Shown here one piece after another: positions 1-11,664 of a DNA stretch of 64,000 nt. The first letter of the stretch is position 1, and every line of letters starts with the position of its first letter. The position numbers and the translations under genes were made by a program. The notes beneath the pieces were generated by a model. It was not told where the DNA came from. It saw only the letters and a list, made by a program, of their open reading frames with translations, and made no database searches. This DNA comes from Corynespora cassiicola. Lineage: Eukaryota; Ascomycota; Dothideomycetes; Pleosporales; Corynesporascaceae. The DNA lies in NCBI GenBank assembly GCA_022059125.1, contig JAEUWY010000004.1, positions 1,674,001 through 1,738,000 on the forward strand, read 5' to 3'.

Positions 1-1627
1 CTCCCTTCCCCTTGGGATGCCACCCGTTCTTGAGCACGTCTTTATATCCACTCATGTTGACGGAGGAGTATGGAGACTATCATGGTGGATGCGCGGGTGG
101 TTCAACCGAGGACGCGGACCGATGACGCATGGCGCCAAGGCTGAATCAGCGGGCTTGGGCATCTCCAACCGACCGTGAAAGAGCCGGATGGGGGTTTTCT
201 TCTCAAGGCCGTTGCGATGCTATTTCAACAAGATTCTGGGTTCTCGATGCAAGGCCCAGGTGCACTTTGGTTAATGGCTGTGAAGAGCTGGAACCGTTTC
301 GAGACTACATGCAGTGCGACCACCCGTGCAGGCCGCACTTGGCCCTGATAAGGCCATGAAGTGAGGGAGAGGGCCGAGCGATAGTCGGAGAAGCGCCGCG
401 ACACGGCCAGGCTATTGATTGATTGTCCCCGTCGCCAGGGCAAACCTTAATAGTGTAAAACTGGTTCGATGCTCGACTCGGCGCGCAGAATCGGTCAGAT
501 TTTGGGCTTTGCAGCAGCGTACTCTAGCACGGGCAATGTCGGGACTCTAGCCCCCGACCAGGTCTCGTATGTTGGCAGTGGCTGGGTAGGCTTGGGGATA
601 GCACAGCAGTGACTAGATGGTGAGATCATCGCTCCCCGAAACCGTGGTAACATGCACTTCGGACAGCAGAAAGCTGTGTTGGAGCCTGTCATGATGGAGC
701 TCCCTCCCCACGTACCTTGTAGGAGCCAATGAGCGGAGACTGCCTGGTTCAACATGGAATGATCTGCGCACTACAGTCAGTCTTACTGGAAGCACGGCAC
801 TTTGAGCATCAGCCCAGGTGGCGTCCAACTCTTGGGGGAGCGTGCCGTCGCCAATTGCCGGGCTCTTGCTGCCCGCGCATGTTCAACAAAGAGAAGGGGT
901 GGTCAAAAGGGCTGCCCCAGGGGCGGCCAGGAGCAAGTCCTTGTCTGCGCAAGGTGGAGTGTTTGTTTCCCGGCCAAGGGAGATCGACGCCACGCAGCTA
1001 GACTAGCTGGGCCAAGCCTAAAAATATCCCCATCCGAGCGGGTGGGGTGTTCCGCCGTGTGCCTCGCTGGGGCTGTGCCAGCCGTCTCCCAGTCCAGACT
1101 GCAGCCAACCAACCTCAGGACGCGGCTCGGACTTGGGCATGCTGGCGCGAGAGGATTAGGCAAAGGTTGCCAACGTTCCGTAATACGTCTGCGCCCACCT
1201 CAGCTCTCCATCATGGAGGTAACCGTCTCTCCTCTCTGCCGCTTCGGTGACTTTGCTTTGACTCTGGAATGGCGTGCCGTCCCTGATCCCGTTGACCACT
1301 GACCTTGTGCAGAGCATACTGTTGCTCCCTGCCGTCATCGAGCAGCCGTTACCCCGACTCCTCCACTTAGATCATAGCCTGCCAAGTGGTACATCCGTCA
1401 ACCGGCCCCACCCCTCCAGGCAGTGGACAAAAGTGCAGTGCCGCCAGCCTTTGAGCGTCCAACTCTGCTGACAGCGGTGAGCAATTGGACAGCTCGCTGG
1501 ACAAAGGACCTATCACACCCGGAACCGGACGCCCTCGCAGCTTGACTTCTGACACATTGACTGAGTGGTGTCAGACGCGAATACACACGAGTCAATATTT
1601 GTCGACCCTCCCCCGGAACCAGCCTCG
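1..1627. other. Gene-free leader region
   Basis: No reading frame here has coding character or a homologue I recognise; the open frames are short and overlap on both strands. The right part probably holds the promoter and 5' leader of the membrane-protein gene that starts at 1628. I saw no tRNA B-box or transposon signature. Confidence 0.5.
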
Positions 1628-2740
1628 ATGATTCCTCACTATGGTCTCCGCGAGAAAGAGGAAGAGCACTGGTTCCACAAAACTCGCCGAGTAGACGACG
1701 ACGACGACGAGCACGACGACGACAACGACGATATGCCCGATATCCCAACAGGCATGCCCACGGATTTGGTCAGACCACCGGCTACCACAGACGCGGCTCA
1801 AAGTGGTAGGTATGGTCCTGGATGGGGCTCCCACCATATGTCTGGGGTATCGACTGGGACTGCGCAACCATCGGAGACTACCTTGAAAACATCGACGGCT
1901 TCGAAGCAGACTGCTTGGCCAGACGGCACGCCCTCACCAGACCCCAATATCGTTCAGTCTGGGGACCAACCTGGGCCTACGTCCGACGACTCGCATGGCA
2001 TCGGCCCCGGAAGTGAAGGTGGTTTTGGGCCACACAAGGGAACGAGCAAGGCTCCACTGTACGCTGTCGCTGGCATTGTACCCGTGGTGCTGATCATCGT
2101 CGGCCTCGTCGCCTTCTTCTGCCTGCGCAAGCGCAAACAGAAGCGCATGCAAATCGCGGCCGCCCAGGCAAAGGTATCGGAGATGAAGATGAGCAACCAA
2201 CGACACACGGTGCACGCATACGTAGCCCCACCTCCGCCCCCACCTGAACCTCAGTACACTGCTCCTCCGCGACACCCACCCCCGCCAAGCCCTACCACGC
2301 CCCAGCCCGTGATCCTCGGACCCATCACGGGCGGCGGCTCCAATGGCGCCTACTTCACCGGCATCGACACGTCCGACGTGGTGTCGATGAACGACGCCGC
2401 CAATGACCGCACCGGCCTGGGCGATCCGTTTGCCGACAGCAACAGTCTCCAGGAGGAGCCTCCGCCGCCGTACCGGCCGCGAAGCATCGCCCCGCTGTCG
2501 CGCGACACGAGCTTGCGGGTTCCTGCGGCGTCTTCGCAGACCAATCTCATCGGGGGCCAGCAGCGGCAGCAACAGCAGCATCAGGCGGGGCGGTCGCCCT
2601 TTGATGACCCCGAGGATGACGATGATGACGCAGTCTCACAACTCTCGGGCCCCACGTGGCGAAGGAACCAGGACGCAATCTCTACTGTATCCGACATGTC
2701 CTATCAGGAGGACCCGGTAGTAGCTAGGCGAAATGTCTGA
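1628..2740 (+). CDS. Single-pass membrane protein with acidic N terminus and PPxY-bearing tail
   Basis: A 370-residue single-exon model. The frame is open further upstream to 1565, but 1628 is the first in-frame ATG, so an upstream exon cannot be excluded. In order: a charged start, an Asp-rich run (about residues 23-35), a Ser/Thr/Pro-rich stretch, one hydrophobic helix (about 144-167) followed by a strongly basic stop-transfer KRKQKR, then a proline-rich cytoplasmic tail. That tail contains PPPPPPE and PPPPY (278-282), a Gln-rich run and a second acidic patch. There is no N-terminal signal peptide. The helix-plus-basic-anchor-plus-disordered-tail plan resembles fungal wall-sensor or SKG6/AXL2-like membrane proteins, but I recognise no named family. 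The PPxY motif is a classical ligand of WW domains such as those of Rsp5/Nedd4 ligases; a role as ligase adaptor or substrate is inference. Confidence 0.75.
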   Translation: MIPHYGLREKEEEHWFHKTRRVDDDDDEHDDDNDDMPDIPTGMPTDLVRPPATTDAAQSGRYGPGWGSHHMSGVSTGTAQPSETTLKTSTASKQTAWPDGTPSPDPNIVQSGDQPGPTSDDSHGIGPGSEGGFGPHKGTSKAPLYAVAGIVPVVLIIVGLVAFFCLRKRKQKRMQIAAAQAKVSEMKMSNQRHTVHAYVAPPPPPPEPQYTAPPRHPPPPSPTTPQPVILGPITGGGSNGAYFTGIDTSDVVSMNDAANDRTGLGDPFADSNSLQEEPPPPYRPRSIAPLSRDTSLRVPAASSQTNLIGGQQRQQQQHQAGRSPFDDPEDDDDDAVSQLSGPTWRRNQDAISTVSDMSYQEDPVVARRNV

Positions 2741-5440
2741 CGTGTGATTCGATGGACGTGGGGCTTCCCTTTATTTTCCTCTTCGTAATAATTCCGCGCA
2801 TACTAGTCCAACTGGCAAGGAGAATGGCGTGTTTTTTTTGTACGTCTAATTTCTTTTGGGTGAAGGCAAATCCGTGGGGGAGTGAGGAGGTTCTAGGCTT
2901 TTTATCTTGCGGATAGTCGGAGACATGGGGGAGGGGCTTTAGGGATTACATTTATATATAGCAGCGACATCAATGCAGAGTTTCACGACACAATTTGTTG
3001 GGTGTGATTGTCCAGGTCGGTTATGGCGAGGGCCGAGGGGAGACGGCGGTATTGCCGCAGGGGGTGGAGATGCGCTAAGCTCCGTGGGTCCCTGACCCCT
3101 CGTACGCATGGTAAGGGAGAATCGATGATGGTCCCGCTGAGTGGTGGACGAGCAGACGATGCGGAAAGGATTCCCCGGATCGCGGGCAGGGTTGCTTTTT
3201 TGGAAAAAGATGATGTGATTACGCAGGCCAAGTCAGCTCCCTTGAGGACGAGCGGCGTCGAGCTGCTGGCTGTGAAATGGGCCTGGAGTCGGTACCTTGC
3301 ATGAGAGTACATGCAAAGTACATGGCACGGCCGAGAGTGGGTAAAATTGACAAAGCACATGGATGCTAGGGTACCAAAAAGTCCCAGGGCGTCTCCACCC
3401 GTAGAAGGGACAGCACCACACGCGGGCTGAAAAAGCAAAAAAGTTTCTGCATTGTTCGAAACCAACCGTGGGCAGCCTGCGACACTGACAGGCGGCCGAG
3501 GCGGAGTATCATGACGGCATCTCTCAACAACAGCACCAGCACCAGCACCAGCACGCTGCCGTGCCAGGACCTCGATCCGTCCCCGGGCCAGCGAGAGGGG
3601 GGCAGCCCACGGCCAGCGAGGCGTTGGGCATGTCACTGTCGCCTCAACACGGCGGGTACGGCTCCGCGAGGAAAGACTGCGGCAGGCCGGGGATGCCATT
3701 GGCTGCATTTACGCGCATTCTGCAGGCTGGATCGCTCGCTTCAGCAGCATGGGATGCCGGGAGTGCTAGGAGCAGTCGCTGTGAGTGCTGGGAGGGCATA
3801 AGACTCGCAGATTAAAGCTGCCTCGGGGAGCCTGCCAGCTGGCCGGGCGTCGGTGCTGCGGCGACGGCCATTGGCGGCGGGCCTGCTGCGAGCGGCCGAG
3901 GACGGCGCCGTTGAGGGCGGGCAGTCAGGAGTGCAGCAGCGCAGCAGCAGCGCAGCAGCAGCAGGAGGCGGGCGAAGCGGACGAGAGCGACAATGGGACG
4001 ATGTGGTTGAAGTCGGCTGGCGGGCTGGCGGACTGGCCCATGGCCCAATGGGCGGCGGGCGCGGCCGGGCGTCCCAGGCTGGGCAATGGTCACGCCCGAC
4101 GCCGGGCCCAGTCAGTGGCAGACGTCCCTCTCTCGTCACCACCTGGGCACCCCCCTCGCGATGCTCCCGTGCCGTCTGCAATCTCGCACGCCAATGGCCG
4201 CGCCCTGCGCGCTCGTCGTATCGTATCCGCACCCCGGCCCAGGGCTGGCGGAGTGGCCGGCGGGCTGATGCGCATCGCCTGCACCGCTGCTGTCCTGCCT
4301 CCGTGGCTCGTGAATGTTAAACTCCCCCCCCCAAGCCTCCCCTGCCAATAATGGGCCCTCTCCTCCAGCATCCCCGCGAACATGCCTCCAGCCCGATGCG
4401 GCGCGGTACCTGAGCTACTGCTGCCAGGCCCTCTAGCCCGATAGCCTCAGGAGCTGCATGGCTGCATTCCTGCATTCCTGGCCCAGCCTGCCGTTGTCCG
4501 GTCATACTCGGTACGTGCAATTATTCATCGCTGCCGGCTGCTGTCCTTCCTCTGCAACCTCTCCCCGGCCCCACTGGCCCCGTTACGTGAGGAAAATCCC
4601 ACAAACTGTCGTTCCCTTCGAGCCCTCAATCCCTCTTGCCCCCAGGGCCGGCCTAAGCGTTGTGACCCTCCCTCTGTACCTGCAGCCACGACGTCTCACA
4701 GGCACTGGCATACCCCCGGCCCTGCCCACCTCCACCGTCCTACAAGGTACCACCGCGACAGTGCCCTATCCTAATTGCCCGCCGTCCTCGTCGTCCACCT
4801 CGCCAGGACGCTGCCGGAAATCTCTGCTTCGTCCTCGCCATCCCCGCCGCTCGCCCTCCGCCGCAGCCCCTCCCTCCCTCCCCCCTTCCCTCGCCGCCGT
4901 CTCCCTGAGTTCGAAACGCTACATGGTCAGTAGGGCTGGGACATTGTCGAACGCTGTTTGCTATGAGTCTGGATCAGCACATATATGGGTACGGCACTCT
5001 CTCCACCTGGCTCCCCGCCCGTCGTCGTGGCAGTGGTAATGGTAGTGGTGGTGCTGGTCTTGGGGGACGGTGGACATGATGACGCCATGGTCCGCGGCTG
5101 GGAGCTATCTCAGGGGACAGACGGGACCGTCAATGGCTTCCGTCTTCTGCCTGCTTGGACATGGCCGTCTGTCAGATCTCCGCTCCGCTTGTGGTTTGGT
5201 CTAGGCGCGAGGCAGGCAGCACCGCACGGTTGCCCTCTCGAGCCTCTCAGCACCGACCCCCGAGCTCACCTCATAACCGCGCTCCTTTGCTCTGCACTTC
5301 TCGGGCAAAACAAAGCCCTGTTGTCTAGCCATGTCCTTTTCAATGCTTTTCGTCTAAACCCTCTTTTTGGCACTACTCTCCTTTTGTTCTAGGCCTCTCT
5401 CCAAGCGTTTCAAAGGCTAATGTGTGTGGTGTTTCGCCAG
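2741..5440. other. Long intergenic region / probable leader of PHD gene
   Basis: The left end is the 3' region of the membrane-protein gene. Open frames between 2983 and 4400 lie on both strands, are Pro/Arg/Ala-rich and look like GC-driven chance frames. From about 4480 to 4900 the + strand is strongly pyrimidine-rich, as is common in fungal promoters and leaders. A good acceptor (GCTAAT branch point near 5416, CAG ending at 5440) shows that an intron of the PHD gene ends here. Confidence 0.5.
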
Positions 5441-7698
5441 ATCAACGGATTGGCATCTTCCAAGTCCTTCCTCCACGCCAAAGTCGTTTACCTTTCCGGA
5501 CTCGACTTTTAGGACTCCAAAGACCGAGGCCGTTCCTCAGTCGCACTTCATCGACGCCTGGTCGACGCCTCGCCTAGTCAATGGGCAGCAGACCCCAGCC
5601 CAGACGCCGTCCTTCGTCCTCACCACCCCCGTAGACCGTCCCACGAGCTCCTACAGCCTCAAGGTCCGCACACCTGAGGACCCAGACTTCCATGTCAATC
5701 ACTTTGCATCGAGCAATCTTCCGCTGCCACCTGTCGAGCCCTCTCGAAGGCTATCGTCCTCGCCGGACCCTCTCTCGGTGAAAAAGGTTGGGGCCCCCTT
5801 GCTACAGAACTCGTTGGCCAAAATGGACCCCTCCCAGATGCAGACCCCACCTCCCACGAGGGATGCTACCTCTCGGAGGAGTCTGCAGCAGAGTTCAGGC
5901 CCCGAGTTTGCTACTCCAGCCACTGTCATCGCAAGGACGCCGGGCCAGGTTCCTCCATCCGAGGCGCTCTTCAGTCAGACTCCTTTTGGCTTTCCCAGTC
6001 TGCAGTTCTCTCCAGACATGGTCCAGTTCCCTAGCACCGGGCCCATGCCAGTGCCTCCTCTTCCCCAGTCTCGTCTCTTCTGGGACCAGCACAATGATGC
6101 CACTCAGATGGATATGGACATGTCCCTGGCAACGGATCCGTTTGGTCCGACTCCCCACAAGGTCGAAGGGAATCTGAACTGGCAGGCTTTCCAAGCCCCC
6201 AACCAAATGAACCCCCAGGCCTTCCAAGCCCTCCATGGCATGTCGTCACCAGGTCCCATGACCGCGTATGCCTCGGCCAACGCCGCTGGAGGATCAAGAC
6301 CTAGTTCCTTCATCTCAACCTCCAATGGTGTAGACCCAAGCATGCTCTTCAGCTTTTCAAGCCCTGGGCCTGCGACATCATTCAACAACTCAATGCAACA
6401 GATGGCCAAGAATGGAGGCAATAGACAGCCATACGAGACCCAGGCGAACCAGTTTCAAGAGTCGATGCGTGAACGGGAAATGGCAAGGATTGCAAAGAGC
6501 CAACACTCCCGCAATAGCACTGCGTCCTCGACCGCTTCGTTCGACCAAGCGCGCCCTGGCCTGCAACGTAGCAACACCGACAGTGGTTTCAGAAAGAGTA
6601 GGCCGTCGTCGTTAGAATCGAGATCGTCAGGGTCAACCACTGGCTTCAACATTCCCCGCCGATCCTCCCCCCTTAAGCGTCAGAGTGGTGGCTCGCTCAT
6701 GTCTATACCTGAGGTACGAAGGCCACGGACACGCCTCATCGTTGATGAGACTGGCCGGGCCAGGACTGAAACTGTCCTTGCCGACGAGGATGCCGACTTG
6801 CAGCCACCACCCATGCACAAGACTTCTGAGAAGGACCTTCGTCTTCAGTACCCGGGACTCTATGGAGAGGACGAAAGCGAATCTGAGCCGGACGAGCCCA
6901 TCACCCTCAGCCGCAATGCATCATTCACCATGCCTCAGCCCCAGCGCCGTTCTTCGAAGCATGCGAGGAGTGATAGCAGCGGTCTCGACAGATCCAACTC
7001 TTTCAAGATACCCAGACCTTCGTCCCGAACCTCATCCGGTGCCTTTGACACGGCGTCTTTTGATACGATGCGGACTGTAAAGAAGCCGGCAGACAACCCG
7101 TTTAGACGGTTCAGCATGATGGACTTTCCGACTACGTTCGAAGGTGACGAACAGATGCCAGACTCACCCGGCGATGCATTGGGGGCCTTGAAAAAGGTCA
7201 TGGAGGGTCGACAGAAGAAAACAGGTATGGTAGTCGGCTGACGTCTCTCTTGTCTTGCTGACTGGTAAAGCTCCCTCTTCGCATACGTCCTTGAGGGCTC
7301 ACAATCAACGCTGGGCACAAGCGACTGCCGACCTCGCCAATGTAACCGCCATGTCTCACGGCATGTACGACCCCTTTTCGAACTCGTTCAATGCCTCGCC
7401 GAACGCCACCGATGCTGGTCTTACGACCCCGTCGACCGATCGCAGCAGTATGTCCGGCGATAGCACTCGCTGTGTCTGTAATTCTGCTGCCGATGATGGC
7501 CGGCTGATGGTGCAATGTGAGTCTTGTAACAAATGGCTTCACATGGCCTGCGTTGGCTTGAACAACCAAAACCTCCCGCCCGTATACGTGTGCATATTCT
7601 GCACTGGCCAGACGCCAGTCGCAAGAGGCGGTAGGGTCAGGGGACCCCCCGTCCCCTTTGACTCTCCCCTCACCCACAAATCGGTTTTCAGACGTTAA
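5441..7698 (+). CDS. PHD-finger protein (5' end unresolved)
   Basis: Two exons are supported: 5441-7224 and 7271-7698, joined across a 46-nt intron with phase retained. The frame has an in-frame stop at 5418-5420 just above a splice acceptor at 5440, so the start lies in one or more upstream exons; one candidate is ATG 4458 with donor GTACGT at 4511, which has the right phase. The visible protein is about 737 residues. Most is Ser/Pro/Thr-rich and disordered with basic patches. The C-terminal 100 residues carry a C4HC3 zinc finger: CVC, then QCESC, WLH, AC and a final CIFC. PHD fingers of this class read histone H3 tails, so a chromatin role is likely; the partner complex cannot be told from sequence. 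After the finger come about 30 basic/Pro residues. Confidence 0.8.
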
Positions 7699-8021
7699 CA
7701 CCGCATCCACTGCGGAAATGGTAGTACTAATGTACAACAAAACATTGCAACCAACACCTTCCTGCGCCTTGGCCCCCTAAAATGTTCAAGCGATTCCGGC
7801 CCACTCAAATTCAGGATACCCACGGCCGATGAACTGCACTGCTTCCCCCCTTGTTTGTTTCTTTTTTCCTTCCAGCATACCTTGTCTTCTCCATCTTTGA
7901 ACATTCACCCAACTACCTTTTGTTGTTTTGGTTTGTCTCGACAGAGTGCAGCGTTGATTGAGCATACTATACATTTTTGCATACGCCGTCATCGGTATAC
8001 ATTCGCACAGTCCTTACCTGC

Positions 8022-8046
8022 TTGCCTGCCTGCCTGCCTGCCTGCC
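8022..8046. repeat. (TGCC)n microsatellite
   Basis: About six tandem tetranucleotide copies in non-coding sequence. Confidence 0.9.
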
Positions 8047-8977
8047 TTCGCTTAATGGAATCACCTCCCCTCTTCACGCATCCGACATGCATAACCGCCT
8101 TGCGTAATGAAAAACATCCAAAAAAGAGAAGTCTGCCTAATATGAGCCCCCGCGCCCTCGAGATCCCCGCTGGTTCGGAAAGTTCTGAGTGTGTGCAATG
8201 GGGGGTTTGAGCTGTCCGTCGTAATGTCTTGTCGTCTGTTCGTTCGTTAAATGTGATGGGAGAGGGAAGTTCTTTTTTTCTTCTTTCAACAGAAGAAGAG
8301 AAAGGGGGAGAGGGAAGAAAAGAAGGATCTAGAAAGTAATGTTGACGAGTCCATGCTAAATCTGGTTCTCCCTACGCCTTTTTTTCTCTCCTCTTTTGGA
8401 TTATGGGTGCTTCCCCTTGTCTTTTTGGGTTCGTTTCTTGACACTCCTTGGTATACTCGTCCCTTTTTTGACGTCTGTTTATGAGATGGGATTTTTTTCA
8501 TATCATTATTACTATTATTTCTTTCTGGATAGTGGGTTTCTCGTCGATGGGGCGCGCCCTTAATGAATATTGGATATGATATAGTGTTGGTGGGGTTGGG
8601 GATTCGGGAAACACAGCTGAAATGTAGATATGTTTGCTGCGAATGTTTTGGGATGATGGTGATGTTCTTTCCTGACGATGTGGAGTGGGTGATGATTTGG
8701 TGCGATGGAGGTTGAGCACACTGGTGGGTTGGATGCATTGGGGTCGGATTACGAAGGCAAAGAAGATGTGGGACTCGAGGGGATGGGATAACAGCATTGT
8801 CAATTTCAGGTACTAACGCAAGCTGGCCAGCTATCGGTAATGACGGTGCTATAACGAGCGAGTATCAAAGAATCTTCCTCCACCACCTCTCCTTTTTATC
8901 TGCCGGCAAGAAAGCGGGACGATTTTCATTGGAATAGTTGGGTCGCCCCTCAGTCTAGCAGATATCATTGGTATTTC

Positions 8978-8998
8978 CGTCGTCGTCGTCGTCGTCGT
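8978..8998. repeat. (CGT)7 microsatellite
   Basis: Seven trinucleotide copies that end four bases before the stop codon of the small secreted protein gene (stop at 9002-9004 on the minus strand), so length changes would fall in its 3' UTR. Confidence 0.9.
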
Positions 8999-9001
8999 CA
9001 T

Positions 9002-9517
9002 CTACCTCCTGTTGCAACGAAGAGACGAAGCCCGGTTGTCAAAGTTGTAACGGGGGTCTGCAAGGTCTTGGACGCGGCCGGTGATGGGAACAGAGGCGGC
9101 GCCAATGCAACCAAAGTCACTATATCGGCCTTAGCATACAGCAATTGCAGAAGTAAATTTGGAAAAAGAGACCAGGGACCTGGGGACTCACTCGTAAAGG
9201 GTGCATGTCAGGATACCATTGGGCGAGATGGCGCTGACCTGGTTGTTGAAGGTGGCATTGAGGTTTTCTAGAAAGAGCAGGTTAGACCATGGGTTCAATT
9301 TGCGAGGAGAAAAGATGGGGCTATGCTTACGGCAATCACCGATGGTCACCACGAGGTTGGCAAATTGGCCAGGGTGGCCTGGGAAGGAGGCCTCGTTGTC
9401 GATGAGGACGTTGGAATCTTCGCGGGCGGCCAGCTTGTTGGGCTCTGGGGCTGGGGCGGCCAAGGCGGAGAGGGCGAGGGAAAAGGCAATGAGAGCTGTG
9501 GAGACAGTGGTCTTCAT
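9002..9517 (-). CDS. Small secreted four-cysteine protein
   Basis: Three exons by my splicing: 9517-9331, 9267-9192 and 9119-9002, giving 126 residues. Introns are 63 nt (donor GTAAGC) and 72 nt (donor GTGAGT). An unspliced reading stops at a TGA that is part of the second donor, so the last 38 residues are lost unless that intron is removed. The N terminus is a signal peptide (Lys start, Leu/Ala core, cleavage near ALAAPAP). The mature part is about 105 residues with four cysteines, in contexts GDC, LTC, FGC and LRC, which suit two disulfides. The third exon includes YDDFGCIG and ends RCNRR. The compact Cys pattern recalls small beta-rich fungal secreted proteins and effector candidates, but I cannot name a family. 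A TATA-like box lies about 105 bp upstream. Confidence 0.75.
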
Positions 9518-11565
9518 GGTGGACGATGTTTTTCTTTGCAGAAGTGCGATTGCGTTTGGTATTATCTGAAGAGAGTTTGGAGAGCTGATGGTTCAATTTT
9601 GCGCAGAATTCCTCCTTCTCTTATACCTTTCTCGCCTGCGGCTTTTTTGTAAGAGTGGTTTCTGTCAAAGGGGTCCTTCTCTGCCTGTTGACCGAGTGCG
9701 GCCTCCTCTACCCGCTCGCCACGACATCCCTCTCCCCTCGTGGGGGGTGAGGGACTCCACTGTGATCATAACAAACGTTGGTTAAGAGGCCCACCTTGTT
9801 GTCTCGTTGGATATTTCCGCGAAGTAGGCTGCTGTCACAATCCTTCGACAAGGCCAGTGCTGCCTCATGCTGCTACATGGCGTACTTGTGATGGTGAAAA
9901 TCAGTGTGATGACTGCCATGTGCGCTTTAGCTTGGGCATTCATGTGAGCAAAAGTACGTAAGCCTACACATTCTGGATGTTCTAGAAATTCTACTGGGTC
10001 ATTCGTTCCCGCGGATGTGCTTGGGGAAGCATTTGGGCTTGAGCAGGGTGCGTCACACTTTTTCAGTTTTGTGGTTTTTCGATGCGGTATGCTTACATCG
10101 AAGCAATTCTACACTTGAAATACACACATAGCATCCCTGTTTACAGATGGCCCATGTCAAAACGGCAGTAATTCCACTATGATGGACACAATATACATTA
10201 AAGACCTGGAATACTGCGGAATATATCCTGCATCTCCGAATATTCTAGATGAATCCTGCTATGCCGATCGCGCAACACTGATCGTGCATGAACTGCGGTT
10301 GCATCCAAGCTCACGGCTCGTAGGGCTGATTACGTAGCATAAGATCGTCTTATGGGGCAGATGATCTACCAACGCGGGTCCAGAATTAATATCCTCATTA
10401 TAGTAAGACGCTACTGCCATTGGAAACTATTGGAGCCCTCCCCACACGGAGAAGCTTTTCGGGCGTCTTACGACAACAAAACGTGGGGAAATGCTTGACT
10501 AATGGGAACGAGCTCAATTTGGTAGGTTTGTGACTGATCGGAAGCACATATTTCAAGCCAATCATTGGATAGTAAGACCATGCCTCTCTACCGCTAGTTG
10601 GCCGAGTTTGATTAAGCATGGCGATGTGATGGAATTCTGTCGATTTCGGGGGTAGAAGTTTGGGAGGGGGAATCGTTCTAGCACCTCGGACTGCAAGAAC
10701 GCGATAAAAGGCCCATTCAGCCAGCTGTCAGAGCACATCCATATTCTGGAAGATCTCACGCTAGTGAAGCTATCAGGATCTGTCACATGGTGTCATTTGG
10801 TGGCATGTTCAATGACGCGCTAGCCGAGGAGAGGCCGTGTGGAAGACGAGTCAGCCAGACTGGCTATTGATTATTGAAAACACAGATCTGTCTACAGCAA
10901 ATTGGACCAAGTCATGATCTCCAGCTAGCTTGTTTGAACGAGTCATACCAACACCGTCGTCTCATGCAGTTGAGTTCTTATCGATAAGCGTACCCACCTA
11001 CCTGGCCGATATAGCCCATCTCACGTGAAGCTACATTCCAACCAACATCATTCCTTTCCCGCAGCTCGATCGTACTGGCCACCAACACCATAACGTTCCT
11101 TCTACCCCTTTGAAGTTCATCGTTGTAACAGACTGTGAATCTGATGGTTTTTTGATGATTTGAGCTTGCAGCCTTTCTCAGTGCGTCATTTCTCCACAAT
11201 GGGCTCGCTTCGACGCTGTAAGCGGGCTACACTGGGTTTCCACAGGGCTGTTGAGTACCTAGGTATCTTTGTGACCTTGCTGGGGAGTTGCCAACGGAAC
11301 CAGAAACCTGGAGCTCGGTTTGACCTTCATCCCAAAACTATTTGTGTTTTTGTTGTGTGAGACGTGTCTGCGTGCTGAAGCTTGCTCCACATCGGATGGA
11401 ATGGTTTTCCGCCATCGCCCCCTACTGGTTAGAGCCCCTCTTCCACCTCAGCCCCACTTTACCGTTGGGTTCTAACTCGCAAAGCAACTTATTTTATTTG
11501 GATCACAAACAAATCAAGTCAATATAATCGTTATAGATAGACAAACCATCACCAAGTCATCAACT
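9518..11565. other. Intergenic region, about 2 kb, no gene seen
   Basis: The left end is the promoter of the small secreted protein gene. From about 10000 to 11500 the composition is more AT-rich than the rest of the window and frames are short on both strands. I found no coding pattern, tRNA or terminal repeats. Confidence 0.5.
9620..9627 (-). promoter_or_regulatory. TATA-like box of the small secreted protein gene
   Basis: GGTATAAG on the minus strand, about 105 bp above the ATG at 9517. The spacing fits a regulated fungal promoter. Confidence 0.4.
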
Positions 11566-11664
11566 GGCTCTTTGGCGCAATGGTAGCGCGTTGGTTTTCG
11601 GTTCTAGCATCTGCTATGCTACTGATTCCACCAAAGGTTGCGCGTTCGAGCCGCGTGAGAGTCG
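11566..11664 (+). tRNA. tRNA-Arg(UCG) with 27-nt intron
   Basis: It folds as a full cloverleaf. The acceptor stem pairs GGCTCTT with GAGAGTC (two G-U pairs) and the discriminator is G. The D stem is GCGC/GCGC with loop AATGGTA, the anticodon stem is TTGGT/ACCAA, and the T arm pairs GCGCG with CGCGT around loop TTCGAGC. With U33 fixed by the stem, the anticodon is TCG, which reads CGA (Arg). A 27-nt intron (11602-11628) sits at the canonical place after position 37; the mature tRNA is 72 nt. The A and B boxes are intact. No CCA is encoded, as expected for a nuclear gene. T-rich runs follow from about 11690. Confidence 0.9.

Larger units (their letters stand above)
7699..9001. other. Intergenic region between converging genes
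   Basis: Holds the 3' region of the PHD gene and the 3' region of the small secreted protein gene on the other strand. T-rich and pyrimidine-rich tracts (for example near 8270-8500), a TGCC tandem repeat and a CGT repeat are present. I see no gene. Confidence 0.5.

Noticed and set aside
460..490. GGTTCGATGC resembling a tRNA B-box
   Set aside because: No matching A-box or cloverleaf stems around it.
2983..3708. 241-codon minus-strand frame
   Set aside because: No domain, no leader or intron context, atypical composition (Arg/Ser/Cys-rich) and overlapped by other frames; probably chance in GC-rich DNA.
5420..5515. ATG at 5420 as start of the PHD protein
   Set aside because: It is in a different frame that reaches TAG within about 30 codons.
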